A DNA stretch of 64,000 bases. It comes from Maribacter polysiphoniae. GTDB lineage: Bacteria; Bacteroidota; Bacteroidia; Flavobacteriales; Flavobacteriaceae. Shown here piece by piece: positions 25,595 to 34,899 of this stretch. Where the stretch lies: NCBI RefSeq assembly GCF_003148665.1, contig NZ_QGGQ01000002.1, positions 496,001-560,000 of the forward strand, written 5' to 3'. Position numbers and translations under genes: made by a program. The notes below the pieces were generated by a model, which worked only from the letters and a program-made list of their open reading frames with translations, was not told where the DNA came from and did not search any database. Position 1 is the stretch's first letter. Each line of letters starts with the position of its first letter.

Positions 25595-27391
25595 CTAAGC
25601 GGTCTTATTCCGCTTACGATCCACTTCTGTCAAATATATTTTACGTAATCTCAAGAATTTTGGGGTCACCTCAACATATTCATCCTTCTGAATATATTCC
25701 AAGGCCTCTTCCAAAGAGAATTTAATGGCAGGCACAATTTTGGCCTTATCATCAGCTCCTGAGGAACGTACGTTGGATAATTTTTTGGTCTTGGTGATAT
25801 TGATGGTCATATCATCACCACGTGAATTTTCACCAATAACCTGTCCTTCATAGATATCTTCTCCCGGATCCACAAAAAACTTACCCCTATCCTGTAATTT
25901 ATCAATAGAGTAAGGAATGGCCTTTCCGGTCTCCATAGAGACCAAAGAACCATTTTGTCGCTGAGGCACATCACCTTTCATCGGTTGGTATTCGAAAAAC
26001 CTGTGCGCCATGATCGCCTCACCTGCTGTGGCGGTCAATAACTGGTTACGCAGTCCGATGATACCCCTTGATGGAATAATGAACTCACAATGCATACGGT
26101 TGCCTCTAGCTTCCATACTGGTCATTTCCCCTTTACGGATGGATACCATTTCAACAGCCCTACCCGAAACTTCGTCTGGTAGATCAATGGTCAAACGCTC
26201 AACGGGCTCACATTTAACACCATCGATTTCCTTTATGATCACTTGGGGTTGTCCAATCTGTAATTCATAACCTTCCCTTCTCATGGTTTCAATCAATACC
26301 GAAAGGTGCAATACCCCACGGCCGAATACCATGAACTTATCAGCACTATCGGTTTCTTCAACACGAAGCGCCAAATTCTTTTCCAATTCCCTTTCCAGAC
26401 GCTCCTTGATATGTCTTGAAGTCACAAATTTACCATCCTTCCCGAAAAACGGACTATCGTTTATAGTGAAAAGCATACTCATGGTAGGCTCATCAATAGC
26501 AATTGTTTTTAAAGCTTCAGGATTTTCAAAATCGGCAATGGTATCCCCAATTTCAAAACCTTCAAGACCAACAATCGCACAGATATCACCGGTTATTACT
26601 TCCTTAACCTTTAATCTTCCAAGGCCTTCAAAAGTGAATAATTCCTTTATTCTTGATTTTACGATACTACCATCACGTTTTACCAAAGAAATCTGTTGCC
26701 CTTCCTTTAGGCTTCCCCGTTGTAACCTACCGATCGCGATCCTACCCGTAAAGGAAGAAAAGTCCAATGAGGTAATCAACAACTGGGTATTCCCTTCTTT
26801 TGGTTCAAATGTGGGTATATGTTCTACCACCATATCCAATAACGGCTCAATGGAATCTGTTTCATTTCTCCAATCATCGCTCATCCAGTTATTCTTGGCT
26901 GAACCATACACTGTTGGAAAATCCAATTGCCATTCCTCGGCACCCAATTCGTACATCAAATCAAATACCTTTTCATGCACTTCCTCAGGGGTACAGTTTT
27001 CCTTATCTACCTTGTTGATCACCACACAAGGTTTCAAACCAAGGTCGATAGCCTTTTGCAATACAAATCGCGTTTGTGGCATAGGCCCTTCAAAAGCATC
27101 AACCAATAACAACACACCGTCGGCCATGTTCAATACACGCTCTACCTCACCACCAAAATCGGCGTGACCAGGGGTATCGATAATATTGATCTTGGAACCT
27201 TTATAGACTACAGAAACATTTTTTGAAACAATGGTTATTCCACGTTCACGTTCCAAATCATTATTGTCCAAAATCAGGTCTCCTGTGTCCTGATTGTCCC
27301 TAAACAGGTGACAATGATGCATAATTTTATCCACCAAGGTGGTCTTACCGTGGTCTACGTGTGCGATTATCGCGATATTCTTTGTTGACAT
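25595..27391 (-). CDS. typA: Ribosome-binding GTPase TypA/BipA
   Basis: This 598-aa translational GTPase of the EF-G family associates with the ribosome during stress and assembly. G1 is AHVDHGKTTLVDK, G2 lies in RERGITI, G3 is DTPGHADFGGEVE and G4 is NKVDKENC. It is followed by EF-Tu-like domain 2, EF-G-like domains and the BipA-specific C-terminus (AHRFFEYQPMKGDVPQRQNG). The length equals the usual 590-610 aa. It is monocistronic, with a -7 box TATCTTTG (minus strand) at 27427-27434 and a strong terminator downstream. Confidence 0.95.
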   Translation of the reverse strand: MSTKNIAIIAHVDHGKTTLVDKIMHHCHLFRDNQDTGDLILDNNDLERERGITIVSKNVSVVYKGSKINIIDTPGHADFGGEVERVLNMADGVLLLVDAFEGPMPQTRFVLQKAIDLGLKPCVVINKVDKENCTPEEVHEKVFDLMYELGAEEWQLDFPTVYGSAKNNWMSDDWRNETDSIEPLLDMVVEHIPTFEPKEGNTQLLITSLDFSSFTGRIAIGRLQRGSLKEGQQISLVKRDGSIVKSRIKELFTFEGLGRLKVKEVITGDICAIVGLEGFEIGDTIADFENPEALKTIAIDEPTMSMLFTINDSPFFGKDGKFVTSRHIKERLERELEKNLALRVEETDSADKFMVFGRGVLHLSVLIETMRREGYELQIGQPQVIIKEIDGVKCEPVERLTIDLPDEVSGRAVEMVSIRKGEMTSMEARGNRMHCEFIIPSRGIIGLRNQLLTATAGEAIMAHRFFEYQPMKGDVPQRQNGSLVSMETGKAIPYSIDKLQDRGKFFVDPGEDIYEGQVIGENSRGDDMTINITKTKKLSNVRSSGADDKAKIVPAIKFSLEEALEYIQKDEYVEVTPKFLRLRKIYLTEVDRKRNKTA

Positions 27392-27426
27392 AACTTTTAT
27401 TTAATAGCTTGGCTATTTTCAGCGCG

Positions 27427-27434
27427 CAAAGATA
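27427..27434 (-). promoter_or_regulatory. -7 promoter element of typA
   Basis: Read on the minus strand the sequence is TATCTTTG, an exact match to TAnnTTTG. It is 36 bases upstream of the typA ATG. The -33 TTTG candidate (27458-27461) is farther away than usual. Confidence 0.5.
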
Positions 27435-27529
27435 CTGCTATTTTTTATAGTTCATCACAAAAGAACCTTAATTCTTATTTAATTGATTCTGAGTGAGTTC
27501 AATCAAGAATATTTAGTACCAAAAACCCG

Positions 27530-27537
27530 TATCTTTG
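27530..27537 (+). promoter_or_regulatory. -7 promoter element of kdsA
   Basis: TATCTTTG, an exact consensus match, lies 20 bases before the kdsA ATG at 27557. It is divergent from the typA promoter, with about 95 bases between the two elements. Confidence 0.55.
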
Positions 27538-27556
27538 GACCGATAATTTGTATGCC

Positions 27557-28378
27557 ATGAAACTTGACGCAATTCCACAATTAAAATATACCACAAACAA
27601 CAATTTCTTTCTACTTGCCGGTCCCTGTGCAATTGAGGGTGAGGATATGGCCTTGCGCATAGCCGAAAAGGTCGTTACGATAACCGATAAACTGGAAATC
27701 CCTTATGTTTTCAAAGGAAGTTTCAAAAAGGCAAACCGCAGTCGAGTGGATTCCTTTACCGGAATAGGCGATGAAAAAGCGCTAAAGATTTTGCGAAAGG
27801 TATCAGAGACTTTCAAAGTGCCTACGGTAACCGACATCCACGAAATATCAGACGCCCAAATGGCGGCCGAATATGTTGATGTCTTACAGATTCCCGCTTT
27901 TTTGGTTCGCCAGACCGATTTGGTAGTGGCAGCAGCCCAAACAGGTAAGGTGGTGAACTTGAAAAAGGGACAGTTCATGAGTCCGGAAAGCATGCAACAC
28001 GCTGTTAAGAAAGTTACGGATTCGGGGAATGAACAGGTTATGCTTACCGATCGGGGAACCATGTTTGGTTATCAGGATATGATCGTTGATTTTCGGGGAA
28101 TCCCCACCATGAAACAATACGCCCCCGTAGTCTTGGATGTAACACACTCCTTGCAACAACCCAACCAATCTTCCGGGGTTACAGGAGGCAGACCCAATAT
28201 GATAGAGACCATTGCCCGGGCAGGTATTGCCACGGGGGTAGACGGACTCTTTCTAGAAACGCATTTTGATCCTGCCAATGCCAAAAGCGATGGGGCCAAT
28301 ATGCTACATTTAGACCATTTGGAAAAATTATTGACCAATTTAATGGCACTTCGGAAGACCGTTAATGCTCTAAAATAA
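27557..28378 (+). CDS. kdsA: 3-deoxy-8-phosphooctulonate (KDO-8-P) synthase
   Basis: This 273-aa enzyme condenses PEP with D-arabinose-5-phosphate for lipopolysaccharide core synthesis. AGPCAIE near residue 20 carries the Cys ligand of metal-dependent (class II) enzymes. Further motifs are FKGSFKKANRSR, TDIHE, QIPAFLVRQTDL, KKGQFMSP, LTDRGTMFGY and DVTHSLQQP. The ATG at 27557 fits the family N-terminus better than a TTG three codons upstream. The preceding promoter element supports a short leader. The sulfatase gene follows after 39 bases. Confidence 0.95.
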   Translation: MKLDAIPQLKYTTNNNFFLLAGPCAIEGEDMALRIAEKVVTITDKLEIPYVFKGSFKKANRSRVDSFTGIGDEKALKILRKVSETFKVPTVTDIHEISDAQMAAEYVDVLQIPAFLVRQTDLVVAAAQTGKVVNLKKGQFMSPESMQHAVKKVTDSGNEQVMLTDRGTMFGYQDMIVDFRGIPTMKQYAPVVLDVTHSLQQPNQSSGVTGGRPNMIETIARAGIATGVDGLFLETHFDPANAKSDGANMLHLDHLEKLLTNLMALRKTVNALK

Positions 28379-28417
28379 TACAAATTGCGTACATTGAGGC
28401 ATCTAATAAACCAGCCC

Positions 28418-30028
28418 ATGAAACGCTTTTGTGCCTATTCAATTTTTATTCTTTTCCTTTTTCTGGCCAATGCCTGCGCACAACCAAAAACGGATCTACC
28501 CAAGACAGACAGACCCAATATTGTGTTTATCATGTCCGATGATCATGCCTACCAGGCAATAAGCGCCTATAACGACCAACTTATACAAACACCGAACATC
28601 GATCGGATTGCCGATGAGGGAATGCTATTCGGCAATGCCTGCGTCACCAACTCCATTTGCGCTCCATCACGTGCCGTAATCCTGACAGGAAAACATTCGC
28701 ATATGAATGGGAAAATCGACAATCGCTCCCCTTTTGACACCACCAATGTCACCTTTCCACAAATTCTCCAAAAATCGGGCTACCAGACCGCCATGTTCGG
28801 GAAACTTCATTTTGGCAATAACCCAAAAGGATTTGATGAATTCAAGATACTTCCCGGGCAGGGAGATTACTACAACCCAAAATTCATCACTTCAAAAGGC
28901 GACACGACGATTACGGGGTATGTTACCGATATCATTACCGACTTGACCTTGGACTGGCTAAAGAAACGAAGAAACCCTGACCAACCTTTTCTATTGATGT
29001 ACTTGCACAAAGCCCCCCATAGATCATGGTTGCCGGCTGAGCGACATTACAAGGAATTCACCCAAAAGACCTTTCCTTTGCCCGAAACCTTGTTCGATGA
29101 TTATAAAACACGTGGTGAGGCAGCCAAAACGGCCGAGATGAATATCCTGAACCATATGGTCTTGAATTACGACAACAAAGTACTCCCCGAGGTTATAGAG
29201 GAATTACAGATTGAAGACCGCAAATTGCACGACCCCTTGGAAAGAATGAACCCCACCCAGAAAGCCGCCTGGGATGCCATATACAACCCGATAAACGAGG
29301 AATTCAAAAATACTTATCCGACCATGAACGATTCGACCCTTATGGTTTGGAAATACCAACGCTACATGCAGGATTATCTAGGAACCATTGCAGCCGTTGA
29401 TGAAAATGTCGGTCGTTTATTGGATTACCTTGATGAAGAAAAACTTTCTGACAATACCATTGTCGTTTATACTTCGGACCAAGGTTTTTATTTGGGGGAG
29501 CACGGATGGTTCGACAAACGTTTTATGTACGACGAATCATTCAAAACGCCTTTGTTGATCCGGTGGCCCAATGAAATCACCCCAGGGACCACCTCGGATG
29601 AAATGGTACAAAATTTGGATTTTGCCCAGACCTTTCTGGAGATTGCGGGCGTAATACCCCCCAGCGATATGCAAGGTGAAAGCCTCGTTCCTTTACTAAT
29701 GGGCCAAAAGGAAAAATGGGACCGTGATGCCGTGTACTACCATTACTATGAATACCCGGCCGAACATGCCGTAAAAAGACATTACGGTATTGCCACAAAA
29801 AAGTACAAGTTGATTCATTTTTATTATGATGTGGATGAATGGGAATTGTACGATCGCGAAAAAGACCCCAATGAAACCCATAATGTCTATGACCAACCTG
29901 GGTATTCAAAGATCCAAACGGACATGAAATTGAAATTGGATGCCATCCGAGAAAAATACAAGGATTCTGATTCACTTAGCAATGGCTACCTACAATTGTA
30001 CAAGGATGAAGGTTGGATTGAACCTTAG
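28418..30028 (+). CDS. Lipoprotein sulfatase (formylglycine type, S1 family)
   Basis: This 536-aa protein has lipobox ANAC at Cys20, so it is a membrane-anchored periplasmic or surface sulfatase. The formylglycine motif is C81-A-P-S-R85, needing a sulfatase-maturing enzyme, none of which lies in this window. Asp41-Asp42 and the later SDQGFYLGEHGWFDKRFMYD and KTPLLIRWP stretches complete the metal and sulfate site. The C-terminus (YLQLYKDEGWIEP) is duplicated in a broken copy near 32.2 kb. The natural substrate is probably a sulfated algal polysaccharide, inferred from family and habitat. Confidence 0.9.
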   Translation: MKRFCAYSIFILFLFLANACAQPKTDLPKTDRPNIVFIMSDDHAYQAISAYNDQLIQTPNIDRIADEGMLFGNACVTNSICAPSRAVILTGKHSHMNGKIDNRSPFDTTNVTFPQILQKSGYQTAMFGKLHFGNNPKGFDEFKILPGQGDYYNPKFITSKGDTTITGYVTDIITDLTLDWLKKRRNPDQPFLLMYLHKAPHRSWLPAERHYKEFTQKTFPLPETLFDDYKTRGEAAKTAEMNILNHMVLNYDNKVLPEVIEELQIEDRKLHDPLERMNPTQKAAWDAIYNPINEEFKNTYPTMNDSTLMVWKYQRYMQDYLGTIAAVDENVGRLLDYLDEEKLSDNTIVVYTSDQGFYLGEHGWFDKRFMYDESFKTPLLIRWPNEITPGTTSDEMVQNLDFAQTFLEIAGVIPPSDMQGESLVPLLMGQKEKWDRDAVYYHYYEYPAEHAVKRHYGIATKKYKLIHFYYDVDEWELYDREKDPNETHNVYDQPGYSKIQTDMKLKLDAIREKYKDSDSLSNGYLQLYKDEGWIEP

Positions 30029-30222
30029 ATTGTGTGGATGGTTTTAGTAAAACCAATACCTCCAAACCCTTTCAATATGGAAAAGCACCACTACGGGGAT
30101 ACCTCATCCTAGAACCATAGGGTAACATACTGCGTAAACTGATGGCAAAGTTTTCGATAATTGACCAAAATTTACAATAATCGAGGCCAAATATAGTTAT
30201 CGATTATAGCAAAACCATCGAT

Positions 30223-32184
30223 ATGCAAATTCGGTACACCTTACTACTATTTTTATTTTCAATAGCCCTTCTCCAATCCCAACAGCCCGATACTTTCGGA
30301 AAAGTCACTCCGGAAGAAATCGCGATGACCACCTACCCAAAAGACCCTACGGCCAATGCTGTAGTCCTTTATGAGCGGGGTGACAATTATTTTGAAGTCA
30401 TTAACCGTTCAATAAAAGTGGTAAAGGAGTACCATGTGAAAATCAAAATCCTCAATGAAAAAGGTTATGACCAAGCAGATATTTCCATTCCGTTAAGAAG
30501 AACGGAAAAATCTTCAGAAAAACTCGAAGAACTGAAGGCGATTACCCACAATGGACTCAGTCAAACAAGATTACAATCCAGTCATATTTACACCAAGGAT
30601 GTGCATGAGTTCAAGAGCGAATGCAGCTTTACTTTCCCTAAACTGAAAAAAGGGAGCATTTTAGAATATCGATACAAATTAATATCTCCCTTTATCTATA
30701 ATTTCAAGGGTTGGGATTTTCAATCGGACATACCGAAAATATACAGCGAATTCAATGCTAAAATACCTGGCAATTACCTCTATAATCGAGCCTTGACGGG
30801 AAACTTAAAACTGGACACCAACGATTCCAAGGTCAAAAAAAACTGTTTCCATATTGATGGATACAGTAGTGCCGATTGTGAAATCGTAAAATATGCGATG
30901 AAAGATATTCCCGCCTTTAAGATTGCGGAGGAATATATGTTGGCTTCATCGAACTATATTTCACGTATTGATTTTGAACTCTCCGAATATAGAGGTTTGG
31001 ATGGCACCACCGATAAATACACTAAAAGCTGGGAAGATGTTGACAAAGAATTTAGGTCAGACAAAAATATAGGCAGGCAACTGACTAAAAAAGGCTTTTT
31101 CGAGAACCATGTACCCGAATCTTTATTGACCGAAGAAAATGAATTGGTTCGTGCAAAGAACATTTTTGCCTTTGTTCAAGACCATTTCACTTGGAACGAA
31201 AAGTTCGGGATTTACGGAAAATCCCGTGTCAAAGAGGCCTTTGAGGAAGGTAAGGGAAACGTATCAGAAATAAACATGTCCCTCATCAATCTTTTGAATG
31301 CGGCTGGCCTAAAGACCAATTTAATGTTGCTATCTACCCGTGAAATCGGACTTCCCAAAAAAACGCACCCCGTAATGAGTGATTTTAACTACTGTATTGG
31401 GAAACTAGATGTAAACGGAAAGACTTACCTATTGGATGCCACCGATAAATATGTCGCTTTTGGCATGTTACCCTATAGGGCACTAAATTATTACGGAAGG
31501 GTAATGGATTTCAAGAACGAGAGTTACTGGTATGATATTGAGCCCGAAAAAAACAATTTGCACCAAGTGCGCATGCATCTGCAATTCAACCTTGAAAACA
31601 ACAATGCATCCGGTATGTTGGACATTACCAATTTAGGATATAACGCAATTAATGTCAGGGAAGAAATAAACTCCCAAAGTGATGAAGATTATCTTGCCCA
31701 TTTTGAGGAAAACATAGAAGGTGATTTTTCAATATTATCGTACCAAAGAAAAAAAGAACTTCAAGAAGACACAAAAACAATCGAACGTTTTGAATTTGAG
31801 ATACAAAATGCCTTGAACGGGGATATGGTTTACCTCAATCCGTTTCTGATCCGTTTTTTCAAAGAAAATCCTTTCACACTGGAAAAGCGCACCTACCCTG
31901 TAGATTTTGGATATCCTAGGAAATATAAATTTTTCATGATTGTTGATGTGCCCGAAGGCTATGTCGTGCATGAACTACCCAAACCACAAGTTATACAAAT
32001 GGGCGATGAAATCGTAGAGATGAAATTCCAAAGTAAAGGCACGGAGAAGAATGTACTCATAACCTTTGAACTAGCATTAAACGACACACATATCCCTGCA
32101 GAGAATTATGACGGTTTAAAAGAGGTCTTCAAATATGTTACCGATGTCCAGAACAATTCACTATTGATATTTAAAAAAATATAG
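30223..32184 (+). CDS. DUF3857 / transglutaminase-like secreted protein
   Basis: This 653-aa protein has a signal peptide (about 1-20, ending LLQSQ). Residues 25-260 are DUF3857-like (VVLYERGDNYFEVINRSI, ECSFTFPKLKKGSILEYRYKL). A transglutaminase-like core follows (VRAKNIFAFVQDHFTWNEKFG, GNVSEINMSLINLLNAAGL, YLLDATDKYVAFGMLPYRALN), with a C-terminal beta domain. The usual catalytic Cys position reads Ser/Asn (GNVSEIN), so the enzyme activity may be lost, which is common in this Bacteroidota family. It sits between the sulfatase gene and a broken sulfatase tail. Confidence 0.85.
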   Translation: MQIRYTLLLFLFSIALLQSQQPDTFGKVTPEEIAMTTYPKDPTANAVVLYERGDNYFEVINRSIKVVKEYHVKIKILNEKGYDQADISIPLRRTEKSSEKLEELKAITHNGLSQTRLQSSHIYTKDVHEFKSECSFTFPKLKKGSILEYRYKLISPFIYNFKGWDFQSDIPKIYSEFNAKIPGNYLYNRALTGNLKLDTNDSKVKKNCFHIDGYSSADCEIVKYAMKDIPAFKIAEEYMLASSNYISRIDFELSEYRGLDGTTDKYTKSWEDVDKEFRSDKNIGRQLTKKGFFENHVPESLLTEENELVRAKNIFAFVQDHFTWNEKFGIYGKSRVKEAFEEGKGNVSEINMSLINLLNAAGLKTNLMLLSTREIGLPKKTHPVMSDFNYCIGKLDVNGKTYLLDATDKYVAFGMLPYRALNYYGRVMDFKNESYWYDIEPEKNNLHQVRMHLQFNLENNNASGMLDITNLGYNAINVREEINSQSDEDYLAHFEENIEGDFSILSYQRKKELQEDTKTIERFEFEIQNALNGDMVYLNPFLIRFFKENPFTLEKRTYPVDFGYPRKYKFFMIVDVPEGYVVHELPKPQVIQMGDEIVEMKFQSKGTEKNVLITFELALNDTHIPAENYDGLKEVFKYVTDVQNNSLLIFKKI

Positions 32185-32200
32185 TGCTTGGTATTGTTTG

Positions 32201-32282
32201 GATTCCTTCCGAAAAAAATACAAGGATTCTGACTCACTGGACCATGGTTTCCTCCAATTGTAGAAGGATGAAGGTTGGATAA
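32201..32282 (+). pseudogene. 3' remnant of a second sulfatase gene
   Basis: About 82 bases match the end of the sulfatase gene at 29940-30022. The shared stretch AAATACAAGGATTCTGA is followed by a near-identical reading of the last codons. Translated, it gives KKYKDSDSLDHGFLQL, a TAG stop where the intact gene has Tyr, then KDEGWI and a stop. It is therefore a decayed copy of the C-terminal 27 or so codons, starting just after the DUF3857 gene. The rest of 32283-32386 shows nothing recognisable. Confidence 0.8.
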
Positions 32283-32386
32283 ATTAGTTGCCGGCCACTG
32301 AAAAAAATAGCCACTGTACCCTGTTCACATTAAATGGAAATAAACGGTAAAAGACGATTTATCTGAATTTTCGCTTTCCATAGCCC

Positions 32387-32854
32387 CTATTCACAGATGG
32401 GCAGTGTAAAAGAGCCCTCAAAAACACTTTCTTCCGCAATGGAGCTTGCTGCCCGGTTCAATTTCATTTTTCCTTTGACTTCCGTGGCACTCAATGCAAT
32501 AATTTCCACAGTATTATCGATATTATTGAAAGGTATGTCATCCCCATCTTGGTCAACGATATTTATATCCTTGAAAACACCTACCCTATTGGGGACAACT
32601 GCGCTTATTCTTAATTCAAAATCAAAAATCGAATCATCACAATCGGCTATGACATTCGTAATATTGAGACTAATGCCAGGTTCATCATCAAAAGTAGTCG
32701 TATTAAAGGCTTTCCCTCCTTTGAAGGTAAATGGCTTTCCCTGTACAGTACCCGTCAATACTTCATCCTTAATGCCCTCCGAGTCATTATCATTGTCTTT
32801 GGAACAACCTAGGGTAACCGCAGTTAACAGTAAAAGCAATACTATTTTTTTCAT
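32387..32854 (-). CDS. Small lipoprotein of unknown function
   Basis: The predicted protein is 155 aa, with signal peptide and lipobox TLGC (Cys near residue 17) followed by an Asp/Asn/Glu-rich linker. The mature part has beta-strand-like segments and ends with a Cys pair (ADCDDS, LPICE) that could form a disulfide. It resembles the many flavobacterial lipoproteins that have only one domain and no assigned role. ATG 32854 is chosen over one two codons upstream because of the MKKIVLLLLL start. Confidence 0.7.
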   Translation of the reverse strand: MKKIVLLLLLTAVTLGCSKDNDNDSEGIKDEVLTGTVQGKPFTFKGGKAFNTTTFDDEPGISLNITNVIADCDDSIFDFELRISAVVPNRVGVFKDINIVDQDGDDIPFNNIDNTVEIIALSATEVKGKMKLNRAASSIAEESVFEGSFTLPICE

Positions 32855-33175
32855 GATCAAGGATTTAACATTTTGTAATTAACGTAAAACCCCATCTAAA
32901 AGTATGGATGTTCTTGATTTCCGTATTTCACAACCCTACATGTACCCCCTTCATTCTGTAATATGCCCCTATACGAAACTTCAATATACAACAGGTGCCA
33001 TCCATGGGCGGGAGTATAAAACGTTCACGGTAATCAGCGATAGATAAATTGTTGTTTGTTGTATTTGAATAAATTACGCCCTCTTGGTAGGAAGCATAGG
33101 CCTGTTCATCATCTTGGGAATCGTCATGTTCTCCTCTAAGAAAATTGATTGGTCCAATCAATGATCCCATCCCAT

Positions 33176-33214
33176 AAAAAAACCGCTAATCCATACGTAT
33201 TAGCGGTTTTTTTT
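33176..33214 (-). terminator. Strong terminator of the dehydrogenase-like gene
   Basis: ACCGCTAAT (33182-33190) pairs with ATTAGCGGT (33199-33207), flanked by an A tract and a T tract, so it is active on either strand. It follows the stop at 33231 on the minus strand. Confidence 0.85.
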
Positions 33215-33230
33215 ATTGTATAACAACAAA

Positions 33231-34436
33231 TCACTCCTTCCCATCAACATAGTCCTGTAAATAGGCATATCGTTCGGTCAATTTTCCGTTTTGAGTCATT
33301 CGGGCACGTTCGAGAACCCCATCCTTATCCTTATTGAAAAGGGCGGGAATCACGTGTCTTACAAAGGCCTCCCCAAAACCACCACTAGCGTCCCTCGGGA
33401 GTTCAGCAGGCAGGTTGTCCACTGCCATAACCGCTATGGCATTTCCATTCCTGAAATCGGTTTCCGATTCCGATTGGGGGTCATAACCATAAATAGGGTC
33501 TTCAATCGTGGAAGCCCGCAGGGTACTAGCTACCGGTCCATCAATATCACAACTGATATCAGCCACCGTGTTTATCTTGAACTCCGGTTGTTTGGCATCA
33601 TCCCTTGTAAAAAGATAAGGAGCCCCCTGTCCGTGAAAATGACCGGCAATATAAAAATCGGTTACTTTAGCGAAGCGAAAGAAATTCGATCTATACTCTC
33701 CGGGATTTGTAAAAAAATCGGCTTTATTACCCCGTACACCATCTTTGCGCTTATTGTATTCCGATGCATCAATTTGACAATATACCGGTTCCTTAAAATC
33801 CTCCTCCAAATATTCATGGACATTGACTTTTCGCAAGCCCATACCATCGAGCATTTCCCGGGCCCCGTTACCAACCCTACCCCTACCGGTGAGCAACACC
33901 TTTATATTGGGTAAGGACAATTTGCCCAGTTCATCGATCAAGGCCTTCTGGTCTTTCAGCTGATCGGCTTTCGGCATCTTATACAAGTTGTTTCTTAAAC
34001 CATAGGCACGAAAACCATTATAGGCCCCTACAATTCCTGCATACCTTCCAAAGGCAACCAAGCGTACTCCCTTATTATTGGTAATGACCTCATGGTCGTA
34101 CATTTCAATATTCTTGTCAAGTATGGCCCGTAACAAGTTTCTGTTGTATGGCTGCTTTTTAATGGTATGGGAAAAGAAAAAATACTTCTTATTTGCGATA
34201 AGATTTTTAATAGGCACTTCCTTTACCCCCAAAAGAACGTCACAATCTTCCATTTTGGAAGCTACTTGAATACCGGCATCCAGATATTCGGCATCGGTAA
34301 AGACCCGAATAGGGGAAGGTTCTACCACGATTTGCGCCTCCCGATAGCGGGAAAGGACTTTTTGACAGGCCTCTGGCGACAGTACTACGCGCCTATCTGG
34401 TGGATTTTTACGTTCTCGAATGATTCCTATTCTCAT
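33231..34436 (-). CDS. Saccharopine/alanine-dehydrogenase-like NAD(P)-binding protein
   Basis: The predicted protein is 401 aa, starting at the ATG of MRIGIIRERKNPPDRRV, the family-typical N-terminus; an upstream TTG would add 19 unlikely residues. The N-terminal AlaDh/PNT domain shows RRVVLSPEACQKVL, DCDVLLGVKEVP and FFSHTIKKQPYN; a Rossmann region follows (VLLTGRGRVGNGAREML). Relatives include LYS1-type saccharopine dehydrogenase (lysine-forming). A biosynthetic lysine role is unusual for bacteria, so the substrate is uncertain. It is a single gene with its own terminator. Confidence 0.75.
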   Translation of the reverse strand: MRIGIIRERKNPPDRRVVLSPEACQKVLSRYREAQIVVEPSPIRVFTDAEYLDAGIQVASKMEDCDVLLGVKEVPIKNLIANKKYFFFSHTIKKQPYNRNLLRAILDKNIEMYDHEVITNNKGVRLVAFGRYAGIVGAYNGFRAYGLRNNLYKMPKADQLKDQKALIDELGKLSLPNIKVLLTGRGRVGNGAREMLDGMGLRKVNVHEYLEEDFKEPVYCQIDASEYNKRKDGVRGNKADFFTNPGEYRSNFFRFAKVTDFYIAGHFHGQGAPYLFTRDDAKQPEFKINTVADISCDIDGPVASTLRASTIEDPIYGYDPQSESETDFRNGNAIAVMAVDNLPAELPRDASGGFGEAFVRHVIPALFNKDKDGVLERARMTQNGKLTERYAYLQDYVDGKE

Positions 34437-34520
34437 ATATCGTAATTGGTATAAATTTTGTTCTAAATTAAGCGGAATAGTATGGGTACGCAAATTTTTC
34501 GGGCATTGCCAGATAAATGT

Positions 34521-34528
34521 TATCTTTG
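34521..34528 (+). promoter_or_regulatory. Exact -7 promoter element upstream of ssrA leader region
   Basis: TATCTTTG matches TAnnTTTG exactly and points toward ssrA, 413 bases downstream. No coding frame follows. Either a long tmRNA precursor or a separate small RNA starts near 34535. A clear -33 box is not visible. Confidence 0.4.
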
Positions 34529-34582
34529 CAGGCCGCGTTAGGGATTGAGGTGAGTACCGTGTACTCCCGAAAGCCCGACCTG

Positions 34583-34617
34583 AATACCTGCAAGGTTTTC
34601 AAAACCTTGTAGGTATT
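34583..34617. repeat. 35-base near-perfect palindrome
   Basis: AATACCTGCAAGGTTTT is followed, after one base, by its reverse complement with a single mismatch. It lacks a T tract, so it is not a usual terminator. An 11-base half (ACCTGCAAGGT) recurs at 37060-37070. It resembles dispersed intergenic palindromes of Flavobacteriaceae. Confidence 0.6.
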
Positions 34618-34677
34618 GAAGGGAACGCCCAGATAATCTCGATTCACCATTTGAAAACGAGGTACTCAAAGCTGTTT

Positions 34678-34826
34678 AAGTTCCTTGAAGGGGGAACCGA
34701 AAAAGGTTCCTTGAAAGGGGACAGAAAAAGATTCCTTGAAAAGGGAACCGAAAAAGGTTTCTTGAAAAGGAAACAGAAAAGTTCCTTGAAAAGGGAACAG
34801 AAATAAGTTCATTGAAAAAAAAGATG
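34678..34826. repeat. Six-copy tandem hairpin repeat (24-26 bp period)
   Basis: The core TTCCTTGAA, with small variations, starts at 34681, 34707, 34732, 34758, 34782 and 34808. Most units read GGTTCC-TTGAAAA-GGGAACC and can fold as a 6-bp stem with a 6-7-base loop. The units are separated by A-rich linkers (CGAAAAA, CAGAAAA). Units diverge toward the right end. No reading frame crosses the array convincingly. Confidence 0.75.
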
Positions 34827-34835
34827 AGAAAATCC

Positions 34836-34899
34836 AATCCTGACGTTATTTCAGGAATGTATTTGATCCTGACGTTCGCCTAAAGGCTCAGTCAGGATT
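34836..34899. repeat. Nested inverted repeats before ssrA
   Basis: AATCCTGAC occurs at 34836, a close copy (ATCCTGACGTT) at 34866, and the complement GTCAGGATT at 34891-34899. ATCCTGAC/GTCAGGAT can form an 8-bp stem enclosing a smaller GCC/GGC hairpin. It lies 42 bases upstream of the tmRNA 5' end and may be part of its leader. Confidence 0.5.

Noticed and set aside
26283-27167. A 294-codon open frame on the plus strand inside typA
   Set aside because: It is the exact antisense of a highly conserved GTPase gene, its product is low-complexity Ser/Pro/Ile, and no ribosome site is seen.
32928-33170. An 80-codon minus-strand frame between the small lipoprotein and the terminator
   Set aside because: Composition is not protein-like, no family is recognised and there is no neighbour in the same operon. 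It could be a remnant but I cannot support it.
34535-34620. Possible SRP or 6S RNA upstream of ssrA
   Set aside because: The conserved SRP domain IV core (GGTCAGG, GGAAGG, GCAGCC) is absent and no 6S-like open bubble is evident. Only hairpins are seen.
34678-34826. CRISPR array
   Set aside because: Period of 24-26 bases leaves no room for spacers, and no cas genes are present.
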